From Palsa-360 sp963719875 (lineage in GTDB: Bacteria; Acidobacteriota; Terriglobia; Acidiferrales; UBA7541): DNA of 64,000 nt. Position numbers and translations under genes: made by a program. Each line of letters starts with the position of its first letter. Within the stretch, counting starts at the first letter, position 1. The notes beneath the pieces were generated by a model. That model saw only the letters and a program-made list of their open reading frames with translations. It was not told the origin of the DNA and searched no databases. The stretch lies in the NCBI GenBank assembly GCA_963719875.1, contig CAVRDJ010000002.1, positions 2,294,001 through 2,358,000 of the forward strand. Direction: 5' to 3'. This document shows positions 16,202 to 25,342 of this stretch, piece by piece.

Positions 16202-17152
16202 CTAGTGATGTTCTTTGGTGACCACGTGAGCGAAATCTCTCTCGCTGCAAGGCAGCGATTCCAATAGCACCGCCTTGGGATCAGGATTGAGAAGAGCTAC
16301 GCGCGGAGTCGTGGTCCAAGGTTCGAGCAGCACGTCAGGATCCTCCACGGTCGCCGTCCAGGTGAGAGTGTTTCCGTCGCGATGCAAGCGTTCGATCACG
16401 TGCATGTTTTCGCTGTGGAAATAGCCTCCGAGTTGATCAAACCAACTGGTGCTGTTGAAACCAATGGTGTCGACAACCATCGTGTCGCCCTCCCAGTGGC
16501 CAATCGCTTCTCCGTTCCACGTCCCATCCAGGTCTTCCAAGTTCGTGTGCTTGCGGCCATCGGTAGGAATCATGCGATAGCTCGTTGCCGTCGCAATCAA
16601 ACCACCCTGGCCCGGATAGATAAAGATCAGGTACGTTGGTGTTTGGGTTATATAAGAGGGAACGCCCATCCGTGGAACTCCGGCCGGCATGCAATTATTG
16701 GATGGATCTTCTTCATTGGAATTCGCGTCGAAGTCCTTTACTCGCTGCCAGTATTGGGGCTTGTAGATCGGTCGATTGGACCCCATCCGCCGCAGGAGAG
16801 TTGCGGCGCGTTCATTCTGCTCGTTATTCTGCCGCGTGCGGCTCTGCAGCGGCCAAGTCGCAATCTGCGCGCCGCTGTGAATGTCCCGGGCGGTGTCGGT
16901 CCCAACTTCGATTCCCACATTGTGCATTTGATTCGGGACACCCAACAAATTGTCCGCCAAGCCATTCCAGAGCCCTGTCAAATCGGGATGTCCATCCGCG
17001 GTCCTGGGTGTGGGGCCAACCGGCGTTGGTGGCAATGTGTTTTCATGGTCCATGCGCGGATCGCCGTTATTCTGCGCAAAAGCCGCTCCTGGTAGCACGC
17101 ACAGCAATGCAGCCGCAACGATCGTCCCGCTAAATCGAAAGTGACGCGTCAT
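16202..17152 (-). CDS. Secreted protein of the GHWEGDT/TDGR family, cassette 2
   Basis: 316 aa, unknown function. ATG 17152 has AAAGGAG seven bases upstream. Signal peptide to GAAFAQ. Family core: TADGHPDLTGLWNG (about residue 50), CMPAGVPR, TDGRKH, IGHWEGDTMVVDTIGFN, YFHSENMHVIERLHRDG and VEDPDVLLEPWT. It is the copy that best matches the consensus (GHWEGDTMVVDTIGFN), with a longer insert (about residues 75-130) than cassette 1. The DUF6152 partner ends only 20 bp upstream, so they are co-transcribed. Periplasmic location is inferred from the signal peptide. Confidence 0.75.
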   Translation of the reverse strand: MTRHFRFSGTIVAAALLCVLPGAAFAQNNGDPRMDHENTLPPTPVGPTPRTADGHPDLTGLWNGLADNLLGVPNQMHNVGIEVGTDTARDIHSGAQIATWPLQSRTRQNNEQNERAATLLRRMGSNRPIYKPQYWQRVKDFDANSNEEDPSNNCMPAGVPRMGVPSYITQTPTYLIFIYPGQGGLIATATSYRMIPTDGRKHTNLEDLDGTWNGEAIGHWEGDTMVVDTIGFNSTSWFDQLGGYFHSENMHVIERLHRDGNTLTWTATVEDPDVLLEPWTTTPRVALLNPDPKAVLLESLPCSERDFAHVVTKEHH

Positions 17153-17172
17153 GCTGAAGCTCCTTTCTATGC

Positions 17173-17592
17173 TCAGTTACCGTTGGGATCCGCGACGAAC
17201 TTAAACACGCGACCATCCGCAAGCTTTAATTCCTGGAGAAAACCGGTTGTCGAACCGTCCTTGGCGGCTAAGCCCGAGGCGGTTACTTCGTCACCGGGCT
17301 TCAAGCCACCTCGGTCTTCTCTGCTCATGCCGGCCCGGCGAAGCGCGCCGGGGCCGCCGAGTTCGAAGGCCCATTTTTGAACTTTGCCATCGGCATCTTT
17401 AACGTTGATCGTTAAGTAGGAATGAGGATTGATCCATTCTACCTTGGCGACCGTCCCAGAGACCGTGAACGTCTTGTGAATGTCGAACTGAGCTTGAACG
17501 GAATGGTGCGCGGACGCAGACCCAGCCAAAAGCAAACCCAATATCAACAATGCGCTGCTGACCACGGCATTGCTGTTTTTATAATGCATCAT
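17173..17592 (-). CDS. DUF6152-family small secreted protein, cassette 2
   Basis: 139 aa, with GGAGG four bases before ATG 17592. The signal peptide ends AGSASA and the mature form would start HHSVQAQFD. Conserved core: VEWINPHSYLTINVKDADGK, WAFELGGPGALRRAG, LKPGDEV and LADGRVF. It is first in the pair with 16202-17152 and follows the two membrane genes at 17715 and 18724, with a 122-bp gap in which a further promoter could lie. The His-His N-terminus and NPH agree with the other copies. Confidence 0.8.
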   Translation of the reverse strand: MMHYKNSNAVVSSALLILGLLLAGSASAHHSVQAQFDIHKTFTVSGTVAKVEWINPHSYLTINVKDADGKVQKWAFELGGPGALRRAGMSREDRGGLKPGDEVTASGLAAKDGSTTGFLQELKLADGRVFKFVADPNGN

Positions 17593-17714
17593 ATTGCCTC
17601 CGTGCCATATTGACGCGCCAATTCCTTATTTCGTTGCAAGAGAATGGTTTACACGTATTTTAACTCTTTGCCCGGACTGGACACAACGAATTATGCTCCT
17701 GACATTCATTTATT

Positions 17715-18698
17715 TTATTTATGAACCGAGATCGTATCGGAAAATGATTGGATGTACCGGCCCAGGGTAATGACCGCAAACCACAGGAACAAGGAGCTCG
17801 CCGCGATAAATTTGGCGAGCGGTGGCGCGTCGTCTCCAGGTCCCAGATGCGCAACAGATTCGAAAGCGCCGGTCAAATAGAACGCCGCCACATTCAATCC
17901 AAGAAGCATGATCACCAGCATCTTGAGCCAAAAAGCCCAATCATAAGTGTAATACTGGTCCATCCCGGTAAAGGCCAGGACGCCGGTGACGAGATTGAGG
18001 CCGAACCCTGCCATCGCCCACGGTACTAACCGGTGTAAAGGATTGATCGGTATTTGCTTCGCGAATCCCAGCATGCGCAAGTCGAGAATGCCGACCGTCC
18101 CAATTAGCAGGACCAGCCCAACGAAATGCAAGTCCATCATGAACGCCCACCACCACTTGGTGGCAGTCATGAGTTCGGCAAATTTTCCGGGCGACGGCTC
18201 AAACAGATGCACCGTCCTCGAGATCATGGATCCTTCCGTGACATCTTCTTTGCCGGTCCCAATCTCAGGGTGGCGGATATTACCGCCCGTGGTTCCGACT
18301 CTGGCCATTTGGCCGACCGTCACAATCGAAAAAAGCAGCACGGCTGACATGCTCCAATTCCAACGCGCCGGACGTGGGATCCCGTGAGACTGCCACAGCC
18401 CGACCAATGCCAGGGCGCCGGTGATCTCCATGAAAAGCAGAGCCAGCATCGCTGCGCCGTGGTGTCTTTCGATTAAGCCTTCTGAAATGCCGGGGAGCTT
18501 CTTGATTGCGCCTTCCGCGCCAACGCCACTGAAAAAAGTTGGAATCGCCAGGAGCGCCATGGCCGAGAAAATGATCAGGCTCGCCCGCCTCATGTCTCTA
18601 TTTTTTCGCACCAGGGAAATCAGGAACAGGCCAAGCCCGACCAGAGTGCCAATAATCGGAAAATGATTCAAAAACAGATGCAGCTGTACAAAATTCAT
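17715..18698 (-). CDS. DUF2231-like / DUF6644 fusion membrane protein
   Basis: 327 aa with about eight predicted membrane helices. The first half (LHLFLNHFPIIGTLVGLGLF, then RHHGAAMLALLF) resembles the DUF2231 membrane domain, with paired histidines at helix ends that could hold haem. The second half (DLHFVGLVLLIGTVGILDLRMLG, then WAMAGFGLNLVTGVLAF) is a DUF6644-like four-helix unit. It is therefore a natural fusion of two families that are usually separate. It lies 25 bp after the 18724 gene in the same operon. A periplasmic loop (about residues 125-175) contains charged residues and SPGKFAEL. An electron-transfer role in the membrane is a hypothesis based on the histidines. Confidence 0.65.
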   Translation of the reverse strand: MNFVQLHLFLNHFPIIGTLVGLGLFLISLVRKNRDMRRASLIIFSAMALLAIPTFFSGVGAEGAIKKLPGISEGLIERHHGAAMLALLFMEITGALALVGLWQSHGIPRPARWNWSMSAVLLFSIVTVGQMARVGTTGGNIRHPEIGTGKEDVTEGSMISRTVHLFEPSPGKFAELMTATKWWWAFMMDLHFVGLVLLIGTVGILDLRMLGFAKQIPINPLHRLVPWAMAGFGLNLVTGVLAFTGMDQYYTYDWAFWLKMLVIMLLGLNVAAFYLTGAFESVAHLGPGDDAPPLAKFIAASSLFLWFAVITLGRYIQSFSDTISVHK

Positions 18699-18723
18699 GC
18701 GTGAACCCCAGTAACCGGATTTT

Positions 18724-19233
18724 TCACGGGAAAGTCAGATACTTATAAGTATATGCCAGCAGGCGGCCCGCCGTAATGGCCCCAAACCACAAGAAGAGAG
18801 ACCACTTTGCTAACGCGAGTCCTCGTGCCATCATGGTTTCTTCACTCAAGCTGGAATCCTCAAACACGCGGCTCTTGAGCCGCTGCATGACCCACACGGC
18901 GAATCCGATGAGCGTCAATTTGATATAGAAGTCGATATTCGTGAGCGACTTTGTGGGATAGGCAATGACCAGCAATACGCCGGTTGCGGCATTCATCGCG
19001 AAGCCGATCCACATAATACCGAACAATCGCTTGAGCGGCGCGAGCGGTATGCCGCGCGCCACACCCAGGAGCCGCAAATCGACTACCGTATTCGCGCCCA
19101 CCAAGAGCGCCAGGCCAAAGGTATGAAACAGAAGAATGAAATAGAACGCAAACGGCGATTCGGATTCCCGCAGCCACGTGCTGAAGCCGGTCTCTTCGAT
19201 CGTTTGCAAGAATAAAGGCAAAGCCAAGCTCAT
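18724..19233 (-). CDS. DUF6644-family membrane protein, operon leader
   Basis: 169 aa, four helices, with DUF6644 hallmarks WLRESESPFAFYFILLFHTF, ALLVGANTVVDLRLLGVA and IMWIGFAMNAATGVLL. The His in LLFHTF corresponds to those of the other copies. AAGGAG lies directly against ATG 19233, which is too close; TTG two codons later would have better spacing and is a possible true start. It is the first gene of the seven-gene minus-strand run ending at 14056. The receptor at 19523-23128 lies 290 bp upstream on the same strand and may be co-expressed. Confidence 0.75.
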   Translation of the reverse strand: MSLALPLFLQTIEETGFSTWLRESESPFAFYFILLFHTFGLALLVGANTVVDLRLLGVARGIPLAPLKRLFGIMWIGFAMNAATGVLLVIAYPTKSLTNIDFYIKLTLIGFAVWVMQRLKSRVFEDSSLSEETMMARGLALAKWSLFLWFGAITAGRLLAYTYKYLTFP

Positions 19234-19522
19234 CTCCTTAACCGGAATTTTCTTCCCGCCCTTGCGGCCGCATGCCGCACACGATCACAATGGCCTTGCT
19301 GCTAGTATGGCATGCACAGACCAACGCCGTCTGAAGACCGGTTTGTGTAGGAATGCTAGAAACAGAGCGAGGACAAAAAAAACCATTCCCCGCGGATCCT
19401 TGGAGTCCTGCAGCGAATCAAGATGAAGTGCAAACTCGCCGATGAATGCGTTTCCCGATTTGTCAGTTTGGAAGGGGTCTTCGCGCGTGCTAGCCGCGAA
19501 AACCCCCGCAATTCCGTTCGGT

Positions 19523-22500
19523 TTAGAACTCAATTCTCAGCGCAAACTGGATCTCCCGTTGGCCATCTTGTACCTGCTGCGTCGAATGCCCATTGCTCGG
19601 CGCTTCCGAGAACGGGCCAGTGTCAGCTGGATTAGCGGGGAAAATTTGGACCTTGAAAGTTGAGCCGCCGGCAAAGTTCGGATGGTTCAGGACGTTGAAG
19701 AATTCGGCGCGGAACTCCAGCATGCCGGCCTCCCCCAGGAACCCCAGCTTTGTGTCCTTGACCAGCGAGAAGTCCCAAGTCCTTTCGGGCGGCCCGGTCA
19801 GGATATTGCGTCCGGCGGTGCCCAACTGACCGTTCGTGTTCGGGGAGCAAGGATTCACCGCGAAAGATACACATGCGGGTTGCTCAGAGGGTGGATCAAT
19901 GGAAGTCGGCGGCAACGAGAACATAGCGCCGTTGAACCAATTGTTAGGATCACCGGTAATGACCTTGTTGGGGTCGTAAGGAATCGGTATGTATGCGCAG
20001 GGATTAGTATCGGCGGAAGGACTCGAGGCTGGATGCCCCGGCGTCGAAGTGCAAAGAGGCAAGTATTTCGCAATCAGAGCCGGCGTATTGATGTTAGGCC
20101 GGTCACCTTGGCCACCCTGCAGGACGCCTGAATTCGAGCGATTGAAACCCAAAACCGGCGTGAATGGTTGGCCGCTCTGAATGCTCACGATGCTGCTTAT
20201 GAACCAGCCGTTCGTTGCCTTGGAGAGAAACCCGTTCGACTTCACGAACCCCGGGATGTGATACAACACGTTAATTTCCCAGTTGTTCAGAATATTAAAG
20301 CAGGCCGGGCCTCTGTCTACACTTGTGTGCAGCGGATAAACACCCAGTAGCCCACCCGAAGTTTGGCAATCCTGTACGTTGGACTGGCCCTGCGTTTCAT
20401 CAATCACCCGGCTGCGCGTGTAGGCGCCTTCGAGTTCCAGGCCATGGCCAGCCCTCTTTTGCAGCACGACTTGCAAGGCGTTGTAACGAGAGGTTGCGAC
20501 CGTGGCGACATTGATGTTGCTGCCAAAGTTCGGGTTGAAATTTGTGTAGGCGGTAGTGTTGCCATTGTCCCAAAACGGTACCTGGCCGCCGACGCACAGG
20601 CTGCCGGGGTCGCCACACGTACCAAAAGATGTAGGGGGAATCGGATTTCCGTCCCGAACCGTGGGCAGGTGAACTCCATGGTTGCCAACGTAAGCCACCC
20701 CGAGCGCCATGTTCCAAGGCAACTGCTGCTGAACGCTGGCGTTGTACTGGATCATATAGGAGCTCTTCCAGTTGTAGTCGATAAACGTTGGCGTGAAGAC
20801 GCCCTGTTTATCCGGAGTGTAGAAGCTCCGTACTTGATCGGGAATGGGCACTGGAAATCCGACACCGGCCGGGTACTTTACCGGGTCGGAGGTTGTTAAA
20901 GTCGCCTCCCAACTCGATATGCTTGGGACTGTTGCACTACCTGTTCCAGGGTTGACATCAACCAACCCTGCAAACGGCAGAGATCCGTTCGCGGTTTGTC
21001 CGAGGGCCGTTCCGATGTTCCCCATGTCGTAGTAGATTCCGGCGCCACCACGGATGGCGGTCTTTCCATTTCCGAACAGATCGTAGGCCAGCCCGACGCG
21101 CGGGCTGAAGTCGCGCAGCGTGTTATTCTGGATGACGGGTCCGAGCGTGAATGCGTCTGTGAAGTCATTGATTTGCCTGGATTCCCTGTGATTCAACTCG
21201 TGCGGCGTGTTCATGAATTCATAGCGCAAGCCCAGGTTCAGGGTGAGCCGCTGGGTGACTCGCCAGTCGTCCTGGCCATAGAGTCCATAAGTGTTGTAGA
21301 TAAAATCCCGGTTTTCAGTGGCAAAGGTAGGAGCAAACTCTACCTGGAGCGGATTGCCCTGCAAGAAATCAGAGATTTGATTGTAAATGATCTGCCCGTT
21401 AAAGGAGTTGGTTGCCTGGCTGGATTCATTGAATCGGTTGAGGAGTACACCAAACTTGAAGGAATGTTTCCCACGGACCCAATTCACGTCGTCGCTGAGA
21501 GTGTAGATGTTCTGTCTGGCAAACGTCGTCGGGGCGGCGTTCACGGAACCGAACTCGGCATAATTGCCGCCGCCGGGCCCGCCCAAGTCGACTACTCCAG
21601 TATCAAAGCCCGGCACGAGTTGGGGACCAGTTCCACCGGGCAAGCCGACGTTAGCCTCGTTGATAGAGTTGTTGGTGCGGCTGAAGGAAAAGCGCGCGGC
21701 ATTGAATACTGTAGGCGAGAAAATGTGATTCTCCGCCAACGTAATCCACTGATTTCGCGCGGGCACCGTGTAGCGGAAGAAGGAGTAGTCTTGCTGCGTT
21801 TGATTTTGAAATGCATTGTCAATGGTATAGCGAGCGAAGAAGGAGTCCTTGTCGGAAATTGTCTGGTCGAAACGCATCTGCCCGTAATTCTCTCCGAGAG
21901 AGTTATGGTCATTGGTAGTTTGGACGGGGGGGGTGCCGCCATTCGACGGGTCGAACGTCGACCCTGGGTCGGGCAGAGGCACGAGCGCCAACAGAGCAGC
22001 GGTGTAGGGACTAAGCGTCGCTTGGGTGACCGGATTGCCGGCGGAGTCGGTGTCAACTAAAAGGTCCGGGCATTGCGCGACGGTAATTATCGCGCCATCG
22101 CCAAAAGGGTGCGCTGGGGTAATGGCGGATGCCGGCGGGTGACATCCCGCGCTCGGCACCTGGTTGCTGACGGGGACTCCCTGGTTTTCCCGAATTCCTT
22201 CGTAGACGGCGTAAAAGAACGTCTTGTCTTTTTTAATGGGGCCGCCAAAGGCTCCTCCAAACTGGTTCTTTCGAAGCGGCGCCTTCGGAGTATTCGCTTG
22301 GTTATTGAAGAAGGTATTGGCATCGAAGGCATCATTGCGAAGGTATTCAAACACGTCGCCGTGCCATTGGTTGGTTCCGCCTTTGCTCACAGCCACCATC
22401 TGGCTGCCCATCGCTAGTCCATACTCCGCCTGGAAAGTGCCGGCCACGATCTTAAACTCTCGAATGCCATCCAAACCCAAGGCATCGCCGGACTCGCCTG

Positions 22501-23128
22501 CCACGGGACTTCGGCCCAACATGGTCTGCAAGATGGCTCCGTCCAACGTAAAATTGTTGGATCGCGGCGGAGCCCCGTTCACGCTAAAGCTGGTGCCCTG
22601 CTGGTTACTTTGGTTTTTGTCCTTGTCGACGCCGGGCTGAAGGAGGGCGAGGTCAATATAATTGCGGCCGTTCAGGGGCAGTTCCGTCATCTTCGTCTCG
22701 TTGACCGTTCCACCGAGAGTGGCGTCCTGGGTATTGATCATCGGCGCTTCCTCGGTCACGACAACCACCTGATCCGCAGCTCCCACCTGGAAATCCAAGT
22801 TGATCACCGCTTGCTGAGTCACTTCGAGCGTGATGCCCTTTCGAGTCACCGTCTTGAAACCGGTGTGCTCGGCTCTCATTTCATAGCGACCCACGGGCAG
22901 TTCCGGCGCTCGAAATTCACCGTCGTCACTGGTCTTCACGGTGCGCGTCGCCCCGGTATCCACGTTCGTAATCGTCACGGTGACATTCGGCAACACGCCG
23001 CCGGATGAATCCTTGGCTACGCCCAGGATGGTTGCCGTAGGCAACTGGGCGACAACCGGAATCGCCAGCAAAATCAGCCCTGCAATTGAAACGATGCTCA
23101 GGCACAAACCTTTTCGATACCGTCCCAT
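19523..23128 (-). CDS. TonB-dependent receptor (Oar-like), intact
   Basis: 1201-aa outer-membrane receptor. ATG 23128 follows GAGGAGG at good spacing. Order: signal peptide to IPVVAQ; carboxypeptidase-regulatory domain (ATILGVAKDSSGGVLPNVTV to GRYEMRAEHTGF) at about residues 28-110; plug with ELPLNGRNYIDLALLQPG and FTLDGA; large barrel with QDDWRVTQRLTLNLGLRYEF and a C-terminal aromatic (FALRIEF). Such receptors import or bind large or poorly diffusing ligands using TonB energy; the ligand is unknown. It is upstream of the seven-gene DUF6644/cassette 2 operon on the same strand. The Tyr in GRYEMR is the position mutated to stop in the first receptor. Confidence 0.92.
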   Translation of the reverse strand: MGRYRKGLCLSIVSIAGLILLAIPVVAQLPTATILGVAKDSSGGVLPNVTVTITNVDTGATRTVKTSDDGEFRAPELPVGRYEMRAEHTGFKTVTRKGITLEVTQQAVINLDFQVGAADQVVVVTEEAPMINTQDATLGGTVNETKMTELPLNGRNYIDLALLQPGVDKDKNQSNQQGTSFSVNGAPPRSNNFTLDGAILQTMLGRSPVAGESGDALGLDGIREFKIVAGTFQAEYGLAMGSQMVAVSKGGTNQWHGDVFEYLRNDAFDANTFFNNQANTPKAPLRKNQFGGAFGGPIKKDKTFFYAVYEGIRENQGVPVSNQVPSAGCHPPASAITPAHPFGDGAIITVAQCPDLLVDTDSAGNPVTQATLSPYTAALLALVPLPDPGSTFDPSNGGTPPVQTTNDHNSLGENYGQMRFDQTISDKDSFFARYTIDNAFQNQTQQDYSFFRYTVPARNQWITLAENHIFSPTVFNAARFSFSRTNNSINEANVGLPGGTGPQLVPGFDTGVVDLGGPGGGNYAEFGSVNAAPTTFARQNIYTLSDDVNWVRGKHSFKFGVLLNRFNESSQATNSFNGQIIYNQISDFLQGNPLQVEFAPTFATENRDFIYNTYGLYGQDDWRVTQRLTLNLGLRYEFMNTPHELNHRESRQINDFTDAFTLGPVIQNNTLRDFSPRVGLAYDLFGNGKTAIRGGAGIYYDMGNIGTALGQTANGSLPFAGLVDVNPGTGSATVPSISSWEATLTTSDPVKYPAGVGFPVPIPDQVRSFYTPDKQGVFTPTFIDYNWKSSYMIQYNASVQQQLPWNMALGVAYVGNHGVHLPTVRDGNPIPPTSFGTCGDPGSLCVGGQVPFWDNGNTTAYTNFNPNFGSNINVATVATSRYNALQVVLQKRAGHGLELEGAYTRSRVIDETQGQSNVQDCQTSGGLLGVYPLHTSVDRGPACFNILNNWEINVLYHIPGFVKSNGFLSKATNGWFISSIVSIQSGQPFTPVLGFNRSNSGVLQGGQGDRPNINTPALIAKYLPLCTSTPGHPASSPSADTNPCAYIPIPYDPNKVITGDPNNWFNGAMFSLPPTSIDPPSEQPACVSFAVNPCSPNTNGQLGTAGRNILTGPPERTWDFSLVKDTKLGFLGEAGMLEFRAEFFNVLNHPNFAGGSTFKVQIFPANPADTGPFSEAPSNGHSTQQVQDGQREIQFALRIEF

Positions 23129-23463
23129 ACGGCCTCCTCGGAAGTAGTCGGCTTACGTTTTCCTACTATCGCAGGCTGCACATCTGCGGGAATTAGACAA
23201 GACACCCACTCTCGCTGAACCCCGGCCCCAAGTCGTCGAATTGCAAATCTTCTTTCATTTTTCGTGACAGATCAGAACGTCCACCCAGCTCCTAATTGGG
23301 AGCAGACTGATCCCATTGGCCTCATCCTGTCAAGAGAAAAAACTATATCTCTCAGCGAAATTGAAATGGCTGGAGTGCACAAAAGCGTGAAATTCCATTT
23401 TTTAAATTGTGCCCCCGCAATGATCTTCATTCGTGCGAAAAATCCCTGCGCGGAGCCCCCAGC
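23129..23463. other. Intergenic region, no gene seen
   Basis: 335 bp between the second receptor start and the carboxylesterase stop, both on the minus strand. It holds the receptor's ribosome site next to 23128. I found no well-spaced promoter, repeat or terminator, and its ORFs are read-through from the esterase antisense strand. Confidence 0.5.
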
Positions 23464-25146
23464 CTACGAAGCGGTTGTGCCCGCCAGACTGTTCATGATC
23501 AATCTGACATCATGGCGCGGGTCGTTCACGAGTTTCCATTCATTGTTCATGATCATGGTAGCTCGTTCGGTCGCCGTGTACGCGAGCCATTTGGGCGTTC
23601 CCGCCGCACTGGGGTTCCCCGTGTGTGCGAAAGCGGCCCACGCGCCGCTTACTTTGTCCGCCAACGGCTGAAGCTCCGGACCGTTGCCGACCTCCTCGGG
23701 CTGTTCCACAACATTGTTGAACACGAACGGAAGCTCAACAGTATGCGGTGAGTGCCGCTTGCCGCCCTCCACAGGCGTCTCCCAGGTGAAAAGGTACATG
23801 TAAACCGGCGCTTTGCCCTGGGCGAACTTGCGCTCGGCCAGTGTGATCGCCCCCGTGGGGAATGCGGTGATCGAAAAGTAAATCTGGCTGGGCGACACAT
23901 CGGGCGTCTCTTTTCGGTATAACTCGATCAGCTTATCTGTCGCATCCCCGTATCGCGGGGTCAGGCGCGTCCGCATCCCCGCCTCATCCAGCGAAAAGAG
24001 CGGGGAGTCTGGAGGTGTGAAGAACGTGCCCTCGGTATTGACTGTCCCGACGATCAGCGGCACGTCGGCAGAAATTTCCGGGGCTGCGGGATCGAACGGA
24101 TCGCGTGGAAGGGCTCGGCCGTCCACTACTGGAGCGAGATTGAAAGGCGTCGCTCCCGGGGCCGATCCGCGGGTATCAATGGCCGAGAGCAAACGATCCA
24201 CAGGGAGCTTTTGGAGTTCGTCCACTTGGTTTGCCTGTAGGCCCAGCTTCGCGAGGATTCGCTCTGTGGTCTTGTTGGCATCGTCGCGATGGACTCCCTT
24301 CAAGAGGGAACCGCTTTCGATAATCGCTTTGTGGAACAGGCCTTTGGCCGGAGGCATCGCCAGCAAGGTGCTGATCTTCAAGCCGCCGCCGGATTGGCCG
24401 AAAAGCGTCACATTGCCGGGATTCCCGCCAAAATGGGAGACATTATCGCGTAGCCACTCGAGCACCGCTATGACGTCCAGCAGACCAACATTGCCAGAAT
24501 CGGCATATTTGTCACCGCCCACATCCGCCAGATACAGATAGCCAAAAATATTGAGCCGGTGATTCACGGACACGACGACCACGTCCCCAGACCGCGCGAG
24601 GTAATTGCCATCAAATGCGTGTGCCGAGCCCGCGCCGGAGGCAAAGCCGCCACCGTGCAGCCAAACCATGACGGGCCGCTTGCGCCCGTCATTCACGCCG
24701 GGTGTGAAAACATTCATGACCAGGCAATCCTCTCCTTCCACGGCCGGCTGTCTATGATTCAGAATGAGTGGGTTCGGCGGGCCGCCGAGTTGCGGCGCGG
24801 TCGGCCCGTTCTGGAACGCTTCGCGCACTCCCGCCCATGGCTCTGGCTTTCGAGGAGGCATGAACCGGTTGCTCCCGGCCGTTGAGGCGCCATAAGGAAT
24901 TCCTCTGAAGATGTGGGTCCCGCCCTGAACGACACCGCGAACCTTTCCCGCGGTCGTTTCCACGATGGGTCCTTCGTATTTTGACGAAGGGTCAACCCCC
25001 AAAGCCGTCGCTGGAATCAAGCCACTAAAAAGGGCGCTGGCCGCTGCCGCCCCGCCGCCCAGCAGCGAGGTTTTTATAAGCGTCCGGCGATCGAAATTCA
25101 CACTCGGAGCATTGTTCCGGGGATTGCAGGTGCTTTTTCGGTGCAT
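23464..25146 (-). CDS. Tat-exported type B carboxylesterase
   Basis: 560 aa, alpha/beta hydrolase of the carboxylesterase/cholinesterase type. The N-terminus carries a twin-arginine signal (DRRTLIKTSLLGGGAAAASA), so it is exported folded to the periplasm or beyond. WLHGGGFASGAG is the oxyanion-hole motif. The nucleophile is the Ser in FGQSGGGLK, a variant of the usual GESAG. The acid is probably Glu in TVNTEGTFF and the base His in SPHTVELPFVF. Length is typical for bacterial members. It would cleave esters of bulky alcohols or acids, perhaps aromatic or sugar esters. It lies between the second receptor and cassette 3 on the same strand, which suggests that the esterase, receptor and cassette genes work on one nutrient source. 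Confidence 0.9.
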   Translation of the reverse strand: MHRKSTCNPRNNAPSVNFDRRTLIKTSLLGGGAAAASALFSGLIPATALGVDPSSKYEGPIVETTAGKVRGVVQGGTHIFRGIPYGASTAGSNRFMPPRKPEPWAGVREAFQNGPTAPQLGGPPNPLILNHRQPAVEGEDCLVMNVFTPGVNDGRKRPVMVWLHGGGFASGAGSAHAFDGNYLARSGDVVVVSVNHRLNIFGYLYLADVGGDKYADSGNVGLLDVIAVLEWLRDNVSHFGGNPGNVTLFGQSGGGLKISTLLAMPPAKGLFHKAIIESGSLLKGVHRDDANKTTERILAKLGLQANQVDELQKLPVDRLLSAIDTRGSAPGATPFNLAPVVDGRALPRDPFDPAAPEISADVPLIVGTVNTEGTFFTPPDSPLFSLDEAGMRTRLTPRYGDATDKLIELYRKETPDVSPSQIYFSITAFPTGAITLAERKFAQGKAPVYMYLFTWETPVEGGKRHSPHTVELPFVFNNVVEQPEEVGNGPELQPLADKVSGAWAAFAHTGNPSAAGTPKWLAYTATERATMIMNNEWKLVNDPRHDVRLIMNSLAGTTAS

Positions 25147-25342
25147 GGATTTAGGCCCCCGTTCATTTTTAGCAGGCTGCTAACGTCGACTCTGAAATCG
25201 GAAATCCAGAGACAAGCTCCATTTCAAACTTTACCGACTGCAGCGGTATAGCACAGTTCTGTCTGCGTGTAGGAAATTACTTAGGGAGAAACCTCTCGCT
25301 GGTGGTCAATCGAATACGCAAACTCACGAACTGTGCGTTAAC

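Noticed and set aside
19285..19533. 82-aa minus-strand ORF with a hydrophobic stretch between the second receptor and the DUF6644 operon
   Set aside because: It overlaps the receptor's 3' end and has no ribosome site or recognisable family; the hydrophobic run alone is weak evidence.
20996..22060. 354-aa plus-strand ORF inside the second receptor
   Set aside because: Antisense shadow of the receptor barrel; no domain or ribosome site.
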